The notes under the pieces are model-generated. The model had not been told where the DNA came from. It did no database searches and saw only the letters and a list, made by a program, of their open reading frames with translations. This document shows positions 49,545 through 61,833 of a stretch of 64,000 bases of DNA, in pieces. This DNA comes from Echinometra lucunter. Its lineage: Eukaryota > Echinodermata > Echinoidea > Camarodonta > Echinometridae. Position 1 is the first letter of the stretch. The number at the start of each line of letters is the position of its first letter. The stretch lies in the NCBI GenBank assembly GCA_029962745.1, contig CM057161.1, forward strand, positions 12,539,253 to 12,603,252, written 5' to 3'. The translations under genes were made by a program, and so were the position numbers.

Positions 49545-50276
49545 GCATGAACCAACCCATGTATATAGTATTTACATTGAGGATTGTGTGACATAGTCCA
49601 TGTTTAATTTTTCTTGATTTTTCTTTTGAAATTGTACTGTAGAACAGTAATGAAAAATTATTTCAAAAGCGGACAAGCTAACAGTGCTGACATTATGCTG
49701 CACCCTCATGTAATTGAGTGCTGTACAGCCATTTGAAAATAACTTCAAGGCAGTATTTCACAACCAAAGTGATGGATATATCCTTGCACTGTGTAAACAC
49801 ATGCATTAACAAAGCTAATGTGGCATGCTTATATGCAGTGCAAATATCCCCAAACTAATTGATAACCTTGGACTTATCATTAAGAACTCTTCCATATTTG
49901 ATTACATTACATCATAATTCAGAAATTCACATTCTGAAGGTTTGTAAATCATTTTCCAACCACATCATATGAATATAAAAGAAATGCCCAATCCTTGAAT
50001 CTTTGAATTACTTCAACACGCCTTTCCATGTATGACAAAGTATATTACAATAAATCTGTGCTCATAAATCAGATATTACCAGCAACTCAAAAGCTCCTAA
50101 TGGCTGCCAATTGTCATTCAGTATAAGTTAATTTCACTGTCAAGCAATAAGTGCATCATCTATCACAGATGACAGCTGTGTGATGGCGTAATGGCAGGCT
50201 AAATCTGCTGGTATACACACCCTTCAAGTGTTTGCAGCAGATCGATATGATTACATGTAGAATAGCTACCAAGGTG

Positions 50277-50719
50277 CATTGCCACATGGTCTAATCCCAC
50301 TTTGTCTAATGCCAGTTTGGTCTCATCCCACATGGTCTAATCCTATTCATCTACAACCAGTTAGTCTAATGACCATTTGGTCTAATTATCTCTTAGCCCA
50401 TTTACCATTTCGTCTAATTTCCTGTTAGGCTATACTCAATGCGTCTAATGCCCACTTGTTCTAACACCACTTAGATTACCTGATTACATGAACTGGTAAT
50501 AGACGAAAATGAGGAAGACTTAATAGAAGAAGTGGCAATTAGACCATTTATCATTAGACAAAATGACAATTAGTGGTTAGCTCAAGTGGGTAATAGACCA
50601 AGTGATGATTGGACCAAACAGCAATTAGATCAAATTGATAGAAGACCAAATGGGTTTAGCCACAGTGGTGTTAGACACTCTGGGAATTAGACCAACTGGT
50701 ATTAGACCAAGTGGCTATA
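50277..50719. repeat. converging two-armed array of 15-16-base units, copy 2
   Basis: Same structure and order of unit variants as 46619-47078, 3.66 kb away in the same orientation. In the left arm GTCTAAT-like heptamers are spaced 15, 16, 15, 15, 15, 16, 16, 16, 16, 15 and 16 bases. The arms meet at about 50475-50505. Confidence 0.8.
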
Positions 50720-51056
50720 AACTGCAACCAAGCGTAGAAATAATCCTCCATGAAAAGTCGCTGAGAGGGAGAGGGGCATTTCAAGGGAAGTCAAGCGATG
50801 TTGTTCCAAAGAGGAGATGATTGAAATGATTAACGTCTGCAGGTTTAGGCTACCTGGTAGCCATCTCTAATAGTTGACATTGTTCTTATATGAACCATGG
50901 TGCTTGTAACAGATAATTCCATAAGCTTGGAAGGTATGATTAGACATATAATTCTAATAACAAAACTGTAAGTCATTGCTTGCATGAAAGTGGTTCATGT
51001 GCAAGTGTTCTCATATTGATAAAGTAATCAACCTGTTGAATACTGAGCTCAAGATA

Positions 51057-51776
51057 AATGTCCCCAGTTTTCCGTTTTCTAAAATACAAATTCCGTGTTC
51101 TTCAGTGTTCTAAACTTCCGATTCTGTGTTCTTCAGTGACATGTAAATAACATATGACAAAGTATGGTGGCCCTGAAGAACGCTCGACAACGGGTCATGT
51201 GCGACGTGAATTTCGCATCCCAGGTCCTGAACTTTGCATCCCAAGTCGTGAAATTCACGACCCGCGATGCGAAATTCATGACCCGTGGTGCAAACTTTGC
51301 ATCCCAGTCCTGAATTTCGCACACCGTGTGTCGTGAATTTCACGACTTGGGATGCAAAATTTGCACCACGGGTCATGAATTTCATGACCTCGGATGAGAA
51401 GTTCAGGACCTGGGACGCGAAATTCACGTCACACATGACCTTTTGTCGAGCCTACTTCAGGGCTGCCATAACAAAGCAATTCTAATAATAAAAACTGTAA
51501 AACATAAACGTAAGTTACATACGCACTGCAGTATACAGCAGATGTAACTGAAGCTTCGTGAGCACATGCTAAACACTGCGAACAGGTTACACGTAGATCC
51601 AGATTTTCTGCTGATGCACGGTTTTGTTTTATTCGATTTTGCTTTGTTTTTTAATGTTTTTTCACTGTATTTTGCGTAATTCAAAGTTTTTGGCCTAAAA
51701 AATCGTGTTTTCCTTGAAATTCTGTGAATTCCGTGAAATTTTTCTGTTTTCCATATTGCGGAAAACTGGGGACTTA
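51057..51776. mobile_element. TIR element (GTCCCCAGTTTTCCG) hosting a nested insertion
   Basis: The left end GTCCCCAGTTTTCCG at 51060 is inverted as CGGAAAACTGGGGAC ending at 51773. The left part has a tandem 'ttccgtgttcttcagtg' repeat. A foldback (51163-51470) is inserted inside it, so the original element was about 400 bases. Confidence 0.65.
51163..51470. mobile_element. foldback element with 6-base target duplication
   Basis: The left terminus TATGGTGGCCCTGAAG is inverted at the right terminus (cttcagggctgccata). The arms of about 150 bases pair almost throughout and are built of about 21-base modules (gtgaatttcgcatcccag, gtcctgaactttgcatccca). ACAAAG flanks both sides exactly (51157-51162 and 51471-51476). 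Rich in CpG, implying recent insertion. Confidence 0.8.
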
Positions 51777-52209
51777 AATATAGGGTCTATGAAAAATGTG
51801 TGTTATAATGGAATCACATTGTACTGAATGGGTTGAGAAAATGCTTTCCAAATGACAGTTGCCTTTTCCAATAGTTGGCAGAATCTCTCATCAGAACAGT
51901 GTAAAGTACACCAATACCATTCCATATTGTAGTTAACATTAATAACTTTTGTATGAGTTGCCATAGCATTTACAAAGATAAAGGATGTTTACAGAAAGCA
52001 TCAAGTCTGTGATTTCATACTCATACTCTTTAACTTTCAACCAAGAAGGCATTCACAACAGGTACACGTTATGATAGGCATGTGAACTGTCTGGAAGAAT
52101 GGCAATCTTCATTAGATATTAACTTTTTGAAAGATTCTAATGAAACCGAAGGATGTAGAATTACATTTTTCTTATATAACACATGCATGAAATATTCATT
52201 CTTGATATT

Positions 52210-52416
52210 TATGATTTATTATGACTCGCATCATTATCATCATTATTGTCATCATCCTAAACATAATTTTTCACAGTTATCACTATAATGGTCACCATCA
52301 TTATTTTCTTCATTGTCAAAGTGATTATGATGATTATGAATTTAATTGTTCTTAACAATTCACTATCACCATCATCGTCATCATTGTTAACATCACCATC
52401 TGTATTATTGTCATTG

Positions 52417-52449
<33 letters not shown>

Positions 52450-52715
52450 TCATCATCGTCATCATCATCATCATCATCATCATCACCACCGTCATCATCG
52501 TCACCCTCATCATCGTCACCGTCATCATCGTCACCATCATCATCATTGTCATCATTATCTTCATCTTCATTATCATCATCATCATCATCATCATCGTCAT
52601 CATCGTCATCATCATCATCCTCATTGCCATCTTCATCATCTGTATCATGATGGTCATCAGTTTATCACCATCACTACAATCATAACAGTCATCATCATCA
52701 TCATCATTGTCACCA
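52210..52715 (+). repeat. TCA/CAT microsatellite upstream of INF2 exon 3
   Basis: TCA/CAT repeats with TCG and ACC variants fill about 500 bases and end about 90 bases before the exon 3 acceptor. Poly-Ser and poly-Met frames are artefacts. Confidence 0.9.
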
Positions 52716-52805
52716 TAAGCTCAACATCATGAAGAAAGGCTGACGGTTCTCCCACAGCTTTCTTGCATGTCCGTGACAACATTATTCTTTCCCCCTCTCT
52801 TTCAG

Positions 52806-52921
52806 CACTGGACACGAAGAATGTTCTTGTCAAGAAGCAGGTGTTTGAGCTCCTCTCTGCTCTCTGTGTCTATACCCATGATGGATATGAACTAGCTGTG
52901 GATGCTCTGGAAGATTACAAG
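52806..52921 (+). CDS. INF2: INF2, coding exon 3 (Diaphanous-inhibitory domain)
   Basis: This 116-base exon completes Ala144 and encodes residues 145-182, ending in phase 0. The sequence [20 protein letters not shown] followed by [18 protein letters not shown] matches vertebrate INF2 ([20 protein letters not shown]...). The VKKQVFELL helix is a hallmark of DRF-type formins. The acceptor is strong (ccccctctctttcag) and the donor is GTATGT. It lies 11.6 kb downstream of exon 2, straight after about 400 bases of TCA/CAT microsatellite. Confidence 0.95.
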
Positions 52922-53127
52922 GTATGTCTTTCGATACTGCTCATAGTTTTTAGTTTTTAATTCTTTATTTGCCACCAATTGATCCCAAAATGTTTTTAAG
53001 CGCATGGGGACATACTGATGTAATGTGTTATGCACTATACAAAAACTGTTCGTTATTACTATTATTATTATTATTATTATTATTATAATAATAATATTAA
53101 TTATTATTATTATCATTATTATTATTA

Positions 53128-53219
<92 letters not shown>

Positions 53220-53891
53220 AATTATTGTTATTGACTCATTATAGGCTACAATCTGTTTTACAGATGTGAGGCAAGTTTGAAATCCTGCTTAATTTCTATT
53301 TGTTAAGTCTGATAAAAAAGAATATATTATGGATGAAGCATTCTGAGCTCAAATATTGAGATAATTTCCTAGAAGTATAGTAGTAGAACTACCTATTAAA
53401 CCAAAAAGGTTCAATCAAATTTGGTGAAGAAAATATTTTGCTGAAGACTTTCACTGAAGGTCCTGTCCAATATTTCATTGGAGCTTTTTCAAGCTAACCT
53501 GTAGGCTACAAATATAAAGAGAGAAATGTTCTTGTAAACAGCCTTCTTAATGTATTGGCTATAAGTCGAGGGAGTGTTTCACAAAGGTTGAAGTTTCACT
53601 TTAAATCATCCGTAAGTGCCAAAATAATGTGTGAATACTTGATCATGTGCAACTATTTACCCAAAGAGCAACTGTGTGAAACAGGCTTAGCCAGCCAACT
53701 TTAATCAGACATACATTAAGTTTGACTTAGTGAAATCGCACATAAGTTTGACAAGCTTTAAGTGCAATCTTTGTCAAACACTTCCCAAATTTGATCATTT
53801 CACCCTGTAGAATCTCATTGTGAAGGTGTAGTTGTTTTCATTTTATATGATAAGAATTATATTTCTACCTTCGTCACTTCCTCCCGAACAG
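52922..53891 (+). other. INF2 intron 3 (970 bases)
   Basis: A phase 0 intron. An ATT microsatellite fills 53056-53230 and is otherwise surrounded by plain AT-rich sequence. Confidence 0.85.
53056..53230 (+). repeat. ATT microsatellite
   Basis: ATT units with a short inverted AAT segment (53085-53100) and a few ATC interruptions. Confidence 0.95.
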
Positions 53892-54085
53892 ATGCAGAAG
53901 AACCAGCGCTACCGATTCAGTCTCATCATCAACGAACTCAAGACGGCTGAGATCTTGCCCTACAAGACGACTCTTCTCGGTTTCATCAACGCCCTGCTGA
54001 TAGCCACGGCGGACTTTGATGCTCGAATTCACATGAGAAACGAGTTTATCGGACTCCAGCTGTTAGACATCCTGACTGAACTCAG
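53892..54085 (+). CDS. INF2: INF2, coding exon 4 (Diaphanous-inhibitory domain)
   Basis: This 194-base exon encodes residues 183-246 plus two bases (AG) of the next codon, probably Arg. QRYRFSLIINEL, PYKTTLLGFINALL and RNEFIGLQLLDILTEL align with INF2 motifs QQYRFSIVMNEL, PYVVTLLSVINAVI and RNEFIGLQLLDVLARL. NEFIGLQLLD is among the best-conserved stretches of the domain. The acceptor is cttcctcccgaacag and the donor GTGGGTA. The DID is not complete here: the human protein continues with an acidic helical stretch, which must lie in an exon beyond 64000, since I find no match between 54086 and 64000. Confidence 0.95.
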
Positions 54086-54680
54086 GTGGGTATCGTCAAA
54101 GGCCTCTCCAATAACCAGAGATAACCTCTCTCTTTGTTCTTACCTTTTTTGAAAAATGAAGGACGAGTTATGTTTAGTGCTCCCTACACCCAGATCTCGG
54201 GTATCATAGGGTTATTGATCCTGGGCATTCATTTTCAAAGTTCATTCATTACTTCTGTTTTTAGAAAGTCACCATTATGTTTTTCATCCTACTTACTCAG
54301 ATATTTTAGGATGCTGTTTTCATTATTGCATCCCCATCATGCAACCTCCGTTATGCTAACCAAGTGTCACAAAGAGATTTGATTCACTTTAATTTACATT
54401 TCTATATCCACTGCAATATGGTGTTAAAATCCATCTGTATTCCATTAACACAAATTAAGTTGCATATGAATTACATGTATTTGCTCTATTTTCAACGGCT
54501 AGAAACTTATTCGTGGATGTGAAAGTTTGCCTGGTTAGAGTTAGGTTAGAGATAAATTCCATCAGTCTACAAAATATGATTGTATTCTGTTCTATTGTCA
54601 GCAGCCTTTATTATACAGTCAGAGGTTGATAACCCTGGAAAGCAAAACACTCAGTAACTTCCCATGGTCAGTAGACATGG

Positions 54681-55195
54681 ATGAGGGAAGAAAGGAAGAG
54701 GGGAGAAGAGATTGAGGAGAGAGAGAGAGACATACAGACATTGGTGGAGTGGAAAAGAAAGAGAAGGGGGAGAAAGACAGTGGTGGAAGAGTGGATAAAA
54801 GAGAGAGGGGGAAGAAATAAAGAAAATAAGACAGTGGTGGATGAGTGGAGAAGAGAGAGGGGGAAAAGAAAGACAGAGGTAGAGGAGTGAAGGAAAGAGA
54901 GAGAGGAGGGAAAGAAAGAAATACTGTCAATGGTGGAGGAGTGGAGAAGAGAGAGGGGACAAAAGAAAGACAGTGGTGGAGGAGTAAAGAAAAGAGAGAG
55001 AGAGAGAGGGGAAGGGAGAAAGACAGACAGCAGTGGAGGAGTGGAGAAGAGAGGGAAAGAAAGAAAGACAGACAGTGGTTAAGGAGTGGAGAAAAGAGAA
55101 AGAAAGATAGACAGTGGTTGAGAAGAGGAGATAGAGAGAGAGACAGACAGACAGACAGATGGCGGTAGAGAAGTGGAGGAGAGAGAAAGAAAATT
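54681..55195 (+). repeat. purine-only minisatellite, about 9 units
   Basis: Units of about 40-57 bases begin GACAGTGGTGGAGGAGTGGA and continue with gaagagagaggggaaaagaa-type filler. Unit starts are at about 54777, 54831, 54873, 54926, 54969, 55026, 55071 and 55112. The strand is nearly free of pyrimidines apart from the GACAGT/GTGGT motifs. The 107- and 205-codon frames are artefacts. Confidence 0.85.
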
Positions 55196-55199
55196 AGAT

Positions 55200-56219
55200 A
55201 GGGACAAAAACTTCCTCTAAAGTATTTAGAATTCAATATTCATGCTCATGCATGCTGGGATGTGTATCTCATGAAAGGAAATCCCTTTGGTGATCATTGC
55301 AGTGACTGAGAAAACATTCCAGCTCATGCTGGTAGGATATCCTCAGGAAAGCTCAAGTGATGCCAAGAGTGTGTTTTTGTCATCTAATCTATCTTTCATG
55401 TGATTGTCATTGTTCTCTCCACGAATTTTACACAAAAAGAAGTAGGTTAAATTGTTAATGAGGGACTAAAACAAACAGGAATGAGGAATGAATTTCGTGA
55501 AATAAGAAGTCAGTAATTGTTAACAGGAATGAGGAACAATAACAAATACAATGAGGAACTACAGTATATAATTATACAGAAAGGGCAACAAAAAGTAGGA
55601 ATTTAAATTCTCAGATATTTCTTCCTGACAAAATAACCATTAATAAAGATCAATACACTATATGCGAAAAAGAAGTAGGCAAACATTAACAAATATAGAT
55701 GATGGAGTACAAGCTTTTGAACACGTTTATACATAAATTTGCTTGGTTACATGTGTACATTCTTTCCTTTAATTGTTTTTTTTTTTTACTATTTTCTACC
55801 TGTCCTTGTATTTTATCTACCTTCTTCTTTATTTTCCCTGTTCCTTTTTTCTTTTCTGTTTTGTTGCATTCCTCTGCCTGTCAATCTTTTATCATTTTCC
55901 CCACTTCTTTTTCTATAATTATCCACTTCTTGTGTGTGAAATGTAAACCAGTGACCTCTCAATTAACAATGTACATATAAAGTTGGTTTTTCAAGGATAT
56001 TTTCATCCGGCTTCCATTATCAGCTCATATTTTCTTGAATTATTTCAATAATGAAAACTGATATCCATACTAATATTACATCGTGTTCCTCCACTACGCA
56101 TCAGTATCAAAGACAGTCTATGGCTCAAAATTGATATTGCAGTAGGTAGATATTATTATAGCTACATTAAACCATGATGAGGGTAGATTGAAAAATAAAG
56201 CATTCCTAATGGTGTTCTT
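55200..56219. other. gene-free intronic stretch
   Basis: Unremarkable AT-rich sequence with a T/C-rich patch (55760-55930). No feature named. Confidence 0.5.
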
Positions 56220-57494
56220 CAGTGCGTCCCAAAAAAAACTTTACACTTTTGAAATTGCCGCCAAATGAAAAAATACATGATTCTGGAAGAAAAGGTTTGT
56301 ATGTATGGATAGCTCATGGACTCAACTTTCATATGAGACCAAAAAGGCCGAAAATAATTCATGCTTGGGTGAGCACTGCTCACTTTTGTAAAGGGTATGA
56401 AAATTAGGTTGCGCAGGAATTGCACCTTTCAATTTGTGAGAGGTAAGTCCTTTGGAGGTTACAAAATTGAGGGTGATATGATAAATTTATGATCAGTTGC
56501 GGTCAGTTTAAGTTTGCTGAGTGAATCTTATGGTTTATTAAATCAAAATTTTACGCATGAGTGAACAGGAATTGCATTCATTATTGTAGCATTGTACCTT
56601 TCCCTGGTAGACTAAGTGGTGTGTTCATGGAAGTCAGGATTTGGGTGATGGTATGGTGCAGGGGAGGTGAGTTGTAAGGTAGGACTTTGTTGGCTAGGGT
56701 TAAGGGTTAAGAGGACATGCATGCTCCCCCCACTCTCTCCCCCCCCCTCTCTCCCCCCCCCCCACTCTCTCCCCCCCCCCTCTCTCTCTCTCCCTCTCTC
56801 TCTCTCTCTTCCTGGGTGTGCTTGTGCATATCTTGACAATTTACATCCGTTGGTCTCCTCTCCAAAATATCCCGAACACATTCCCCTATCCCAAATTCTA
56901 CCTGCATTTCCAAAATTGGACTGGGACTGGTATCACCCATTGACACCTGAAGTCATTCGCATTCTATCGGTCAGTCAATCAATACCGTAAGTTAGACAAT
57001 CAATATTTAGGTATCATTCAACTAATCAATGTATCAGTCAATCAATTAATCAATCAAGCATTCAATCACCATTCAGCTGATTCAATCAATGAATTATTCA
57101 ATAAATCAGTCATAATTAATCAATAACTCAGTCAATCACTCAAAGTTTATCCAACCAACCAGTCATTTTAGCAGTTGAATTTCGGACAAGAAAAACGGTA
57201 CAGTGTAACACAAATTGGTAAAATGAGCGTGTCAGTCTTTGTTTTCAGTTGATTTTCATTCATTTCAATTTTACAACTGTTTCATCCATCTTGTAAGAGA
57301 GAAAAGGGGGAAAATAAATGATAATGGAAAATAAAAATCAAAGTTTGCTAGTTCAGTGGTCCGCATGTCCACCTCCTCCTTAAATGCACAATCTTGCTCT
57401 CTTCATAAGGGATAAGGGAAGGTGATTTGGATATTTTGGAGTGGAGACCAAAAGAATGTGAATTGTCAAGATATGCACTAGCACACAGGAAGCA

Positions 57495-57528
<34 letters not shown>

Positions 57529-58032
57529 CATACTGTCCTCTTGACCCTTATGCCATCTATCTAACAAAGTCTTACCCTATCTCACCTCCCCTGCAACATG
57601 TACCATCACCCAATCCTGACTCCCATGAACACACCACTGAGTCTACCAGGGAAAGGTGCAATGCTACAATAATGAATGCAATTCCCGTTCACTCATGCAT
57701 AAAATTTTGATTTAATAAACCATAAAACTCAGTCAGCAAACCTAAACTGATTGCAACTGATCATGAATTCATCATATCCCCTCAATTCTGTAACCTCCAA
57801 AGGACTCATCTCTCACAAAGTGAAAGGTGCAATTCCTGCGCAACCAAATTTTCATACCCTTTACAAAAGTGAGCAGTGCTCACCCAAGCATGAATTATTT
57901 TCGGCCTGTTTGATCTCATATGAAAGTTGAGTCCATGAGCTATCCATATATATAAACCTTTTGCTTCCAGAATCATGTATTTTTCATTTGGCAGCCATTT
58001 CAAAAGTGTAAAGTTTTTTTTGGGACGCACTG
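56220..58032. mobile_element. 1.8-kb element with arms of about 640 bases
   Basis: The left end CAGTGCGTCCCAAAAAAAA is inverted at the right end (ttttttttgggacgcactg). The arms 56220-56890 and about 57400-58032 are reverse complements over nearly their whole length, including a CT run in one and a GA run in the other. The 500-base loop holds an ATCA tetranucleotide array (56970-57150). CAG/CTG ends suggest the Tc1/mariner superfamily. No transposase frame. Confidence 0.8.
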
Positions 58033-59545
58033 TATAATTGACTAATTGGTATGGCATGTAGGCACTTCAATTTCATCATGTGGAATATAATATGACATTC
58101 TCCCCTGGACCTTTTATCTTTGGCCATCAAAAGACTTGGTATAAAATTATCGTCTAATGTTGCTTTAAATGGATTTAGCAATTTAGTGTGGCAAGTTTTC
58201 CCTTGCAATATTTAAGGTGCATCAACATTCAGTGGAGATAAACCAGTATGACTGGTTTCAGTGCTGTTATACAGTATACTGTGGTCTAGAGTCAGTGAAT
58301 CTGAAAGATATAGATATTTCATGAGAGTCAAACTATTATATTTCCTGTATGGACGATTGATAGACTGATATTATTTCCAATAGGTTTAGAAATAAAAATT
58401 GAAAACCTGTTTCAGTGTTAAGATAAGGTTTATATGCTTAATTATGATTTGTGGTAGCATTTTATTAAGCAGTGGGTGACACTGAAATTGGTCAAATTGT
58501 CATATTCATTGTAATTCATAACAATGCTAATAGCATGATTTCCAGGTAAAGTCATAAATCAAGTAGTAAAACCATGGATTGCGGCATTTCTCAAAAAAAA
58601 ATCAGAGCTGTTCAACATTGGACCATTAAGGGAATGTGATTGATGTTGGAAAGGCAAACGACTGATATTTTTTTCAGGTCTATTTAGCCTGGGATTGGCG
58701 GAAAGTCGATTTTTGTGTGCATAATGGAACTCATTGGTGCATATAGAAATCAGCCGGTGGGTAGGGGGAGGGGGCTAAATTGGCCATTCCCCCATAAATC
58801 CTGATGTCCATTTAAGGTAAACCCTCCTAAAGTTTGTCGCATTTCAAATATTCAGCCCTGAAGGCACCTGAAAATATGAAAACTTATTTTTTCATGTCAT
58901 AATTCCTTTTTTTTTTTTTTTTTATGATTGTGCCTTCCTCCCTTTTTATAATTCTCAGTTCACCCCTGCATGTGCCCCTTTCATTATGTACCAGTAATGG
59001 TTGATGGATGGATGGACTGAGGTGCTTTGCATTGAGGGGAATTCGTCCTGATTTGTCATCAAAATTGTAGAATTTCCTAAAGCCAAAGATTTCAGACAAT
59101 TTGAAAATATGTTGTGTTTTTTAGGGACAAGAAAAAAAGATACAGGAGAATCACTATTGCTTTGTATTGATAATCAGAGAGAGCAAGTGGGAGAGAGAGA
59201 GAAAGAGAGAGAGAGAGAATGAGAGAAAGAGAGAGGGAGGGAGAGAGAGATACAGAAAGATCGACAAACTGAGACAAACATTAGTCATCCAAACAGAATA
59301 GTATAACAGGGAAGTTAGCAGAAAAAAATACATGGATAGACTATGTTTAGTTATGGTCACTTTGAAAATATTGTTTTTCATTCATTGAATTCTTAGAAAT
59401 GTGATAAATGTCATATTTTCTTTGGACTAGTATTGTGCTGTCTGTTTTCTTTTTTTTTTCACCAGAGGTATTAAAAGTTTTTCCAAAAAGCTTTTAGAGC
59501 TTTCTTGTACTATGTCAGTGACAGCTTTTGCATCTTTTTCTACTA

Positions 59546-59604
<59 letters not shown>

Positions 59605-61078
59605 GAGAGAGAGAAGGAAAAGAATAAAGATAATGAGGAAACAAAAGAGAAGAAAGAGAGTAGAACAAGAGAAAGGAAGCTGCTAATCAGTTTATGGGAA
59701 GCTGTGAAAAAAATTGAGTTAGAATGTGTTTGTCTGTAAGTCGTTCAACAGACTTAGGAGATTTGGAGTGCATTACCCTAAATGCTAATTCAGTGCTTGA
59801 ATACATTGTGCAGAGTGATTGGAATTCCTTATTCCCTGTAAGAATCTGTTTTCTGGTATTCTAAATACTAAAATTGTAATTAAACGTATTGTGTTGGAAA
59901 GAATGATTTTGAGATGGAAATAGAAGTTTTATTTAGTAAATCCTGCCTAATATGTATTTTATTTTTGTTTTTCATTTTAACAAAAAGAAAACATATACCT
60001 TTAGGAGGGGATGTAGAATTCAACCTATATGAAATTGCATTTTTAGACGATTATTAGAAAATCATTTATTCCCTATCTGCTTCTTAACCTTGGCATTGTG
60101 TGTGAATGGTTTTCATTTTCTTTTGTTTTTAAAAATGATTTTCTGTCAAAATCAGTGATATTCAGATCTGTATGATTATGATTTCCCATGATAATTACAG
60201 TGCAGTGGTTGCAAATTTGATAGCCTTTTTCATTTTAACAGTAATGAATTTCACTGTATATGATTGATGTATAAAACAGTACACCATAATAATCCATCTC
60301 TTTAGCATGAAACAACACTTCATAATTTAAGTGATCATTTTTAGCAGATCTTATGTAGATAGTAAATCATTAATACATGCTGCATGTCATTTCAGCAATG
60401 ACGGTATAGAAATGAATTTAGTTGATTAATGAACATGTAGCAATGATGCATGACATATCATGTCTTGATTCAAATGATCATATCCAGCAGTCTAACATAG
60501 ATAGTAAATCATTACCACTCACAAGTCTCAGTAATATCTTTGTCATGGAAAATTCAGCTCCAAATTCAGACCAACCATGGGGTAACCTTTAAGACTGTCT
60601 ACAGGTGACTTCATATCACCAGTCTAGAATCTCTGGTATCAATGTGGCTGGTCGTAAATAGTCACTCTGTATCTGCCAACCATTCCAATAAATTTCCACT
60701 TTTTGGCCTTCATATCAATGTTATTAATGAAAAGATTTCTTCCCTTTTTTCCAAAACTTGCAATTAATAACCATACAAAATACTTTTTATTCCTCATTTT
60801 ATTATGAGTTATTCCTAAATTTTTGCTGTGGAAGGTTGGCAGATATGTTGACACACCAGTGAAACTAACACCTGACCAAAGAAAAGAATTACATTTCATT
60901 TATCTGGAATAGCCAAGAATCAGTATATTTCGAGTTACTGTGGCAATGTGGACATCATCGAAACTGACACCGGACTGACAATGGACTAAACAAAACAATT
61001 ACATCACCCTGAATGGCCAATTTAGTTGAGTTAGAGACGATGTGGGGTTGGTTTAACGGTGCGAAAGGTCCTTCTATT
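58033..61078. repeat. intronic stretch with GA arrays
   Basis: GA arrays lie at 59177-59252 and 59549-59615. A weak inverted pair (atctgccaaccattcc at 60675; aggttggcagatat at 60832) may mark a small decayed element. No gene. Confidence 0.5.
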
Positions 61079-61833
61079 CCCCGGGGGGGGGGGGGGGGGG
61101 GGCACTCAGATATATTGGTGTACACATGCACGTCCAAGAAAATGCGTAAAAAAGGGGTTTTTTTTCATGCGGAACGTGTAACGCGCGTTCTGTGTTAAGG
61201 TTAAGGGGTCCTAAGACGCTGACTTTCAACAAAAAGGGGTACTTTTAATTAATGTGGCCGAACGCGTTAAGGGGGTAAATTTTCCATACCGACGACAATA
61301 TGTGAACGGAACATTTTGGGACATTTTCAGGGATTTTCAGCCCAATTTCATTTTCAGGAAGTGGCGCGCGCCAGGGCGGGCGGATATGCGGGCGTTCATG
61401 ATCAATAAAAAATGCAGGAGTTTCGCACCCGTTTCCTCGTCCTCGCACATTATGTTAGCTAGCTGCTGTTCCCAGGACCAACCCGCCTGCACTCCCCCGG
61501 TATGCCTATTTGCAGTTTGTTTTTGTGTGTTTGCTTTTTGTGAAGAATATGTCAGTTCACAAAATGTGAATGTGTCAGTTTCTAAAAGGTTATCCTGAAT
61601 TTTGGTCTATATAGGTTAGTTTTATCTTGTTTAGGGAGTCATATCTTAAACAAACCTGGTTAGGGGGTAATATTTCAATCAAACCTGTTTTAAGGGGGTT
61701 TGCTTTCATGAGAAACTGCGCAAAACCCTCATTAAGGGGTGTTTTTTCATCGAAGTATAAAACCTGTTTAGGGGGTATTTTTAAAACCCATGGACACGCA
61801 TGTGTACACCAATATATCTGAGTGGCCCCTCGG
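61079..61833. mobile_element. CpG-rich inverted-repeat element with G-run end
   Basis: After a G20 run the left end reads GGCACTCAGATATATTGGTG then tacacatgc; the right end (about 61798-61826) is its near-perfect inverse. Inner modules 'acctgtttagggggt' recur four to five times near the right end. Many CpG in a CpG-poor intron indicate youth. Frames inside (61254-61598) are not recognisable proteins. Confidence 0.7.

Larger units (their letters stand above)
41204..52805 (+). other. INF2 intron 2 (about 11.6 kb)
   Basis: A phase 1 intron bounded by GTAAGAT and ctctttcag. CpG is scarce except inside inserted elements. Most identifiable content is inverted-repeat elements listed separately (42.03-42.68, 46.62-47.08, 47.76-48.11, 48.25-48.50, 49.47-49.54, 50.28-50.72, 51.06-51.78 kb), with C/G homopolymers near 43.45 and 44.18 kb and an AT run at 47.36 kb. 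The stretches 42.7-46.6 kb and 51.8-52.2 kb hold no feature I can name. Confidence 0.85.

Noticed and set aside
46619..50719. CRISPR-like arrays of regularly spaced repeats
   Set aside because: Units are contiguous, degenerate and inverted between arms, without unique spacers, and the locus is an intron of an animal gene.
52288..52657. poly-Ser and poly-Met frames
   Set aside because: TCA/CAT microsatellite directly upstream of INF2 exon 3.
54619..55236. 205-codon minus frame and 107-codon plus frame
   Set aside because: Both are translations of the purine minisatellite inside INF2 intron 4.
61254..61598. 114-codon frame with moderate complexity
   Set aside because: It lies inside an inverted-repeat element, has no recognisable domain, and CpG-rich DNA alone can leave it open.
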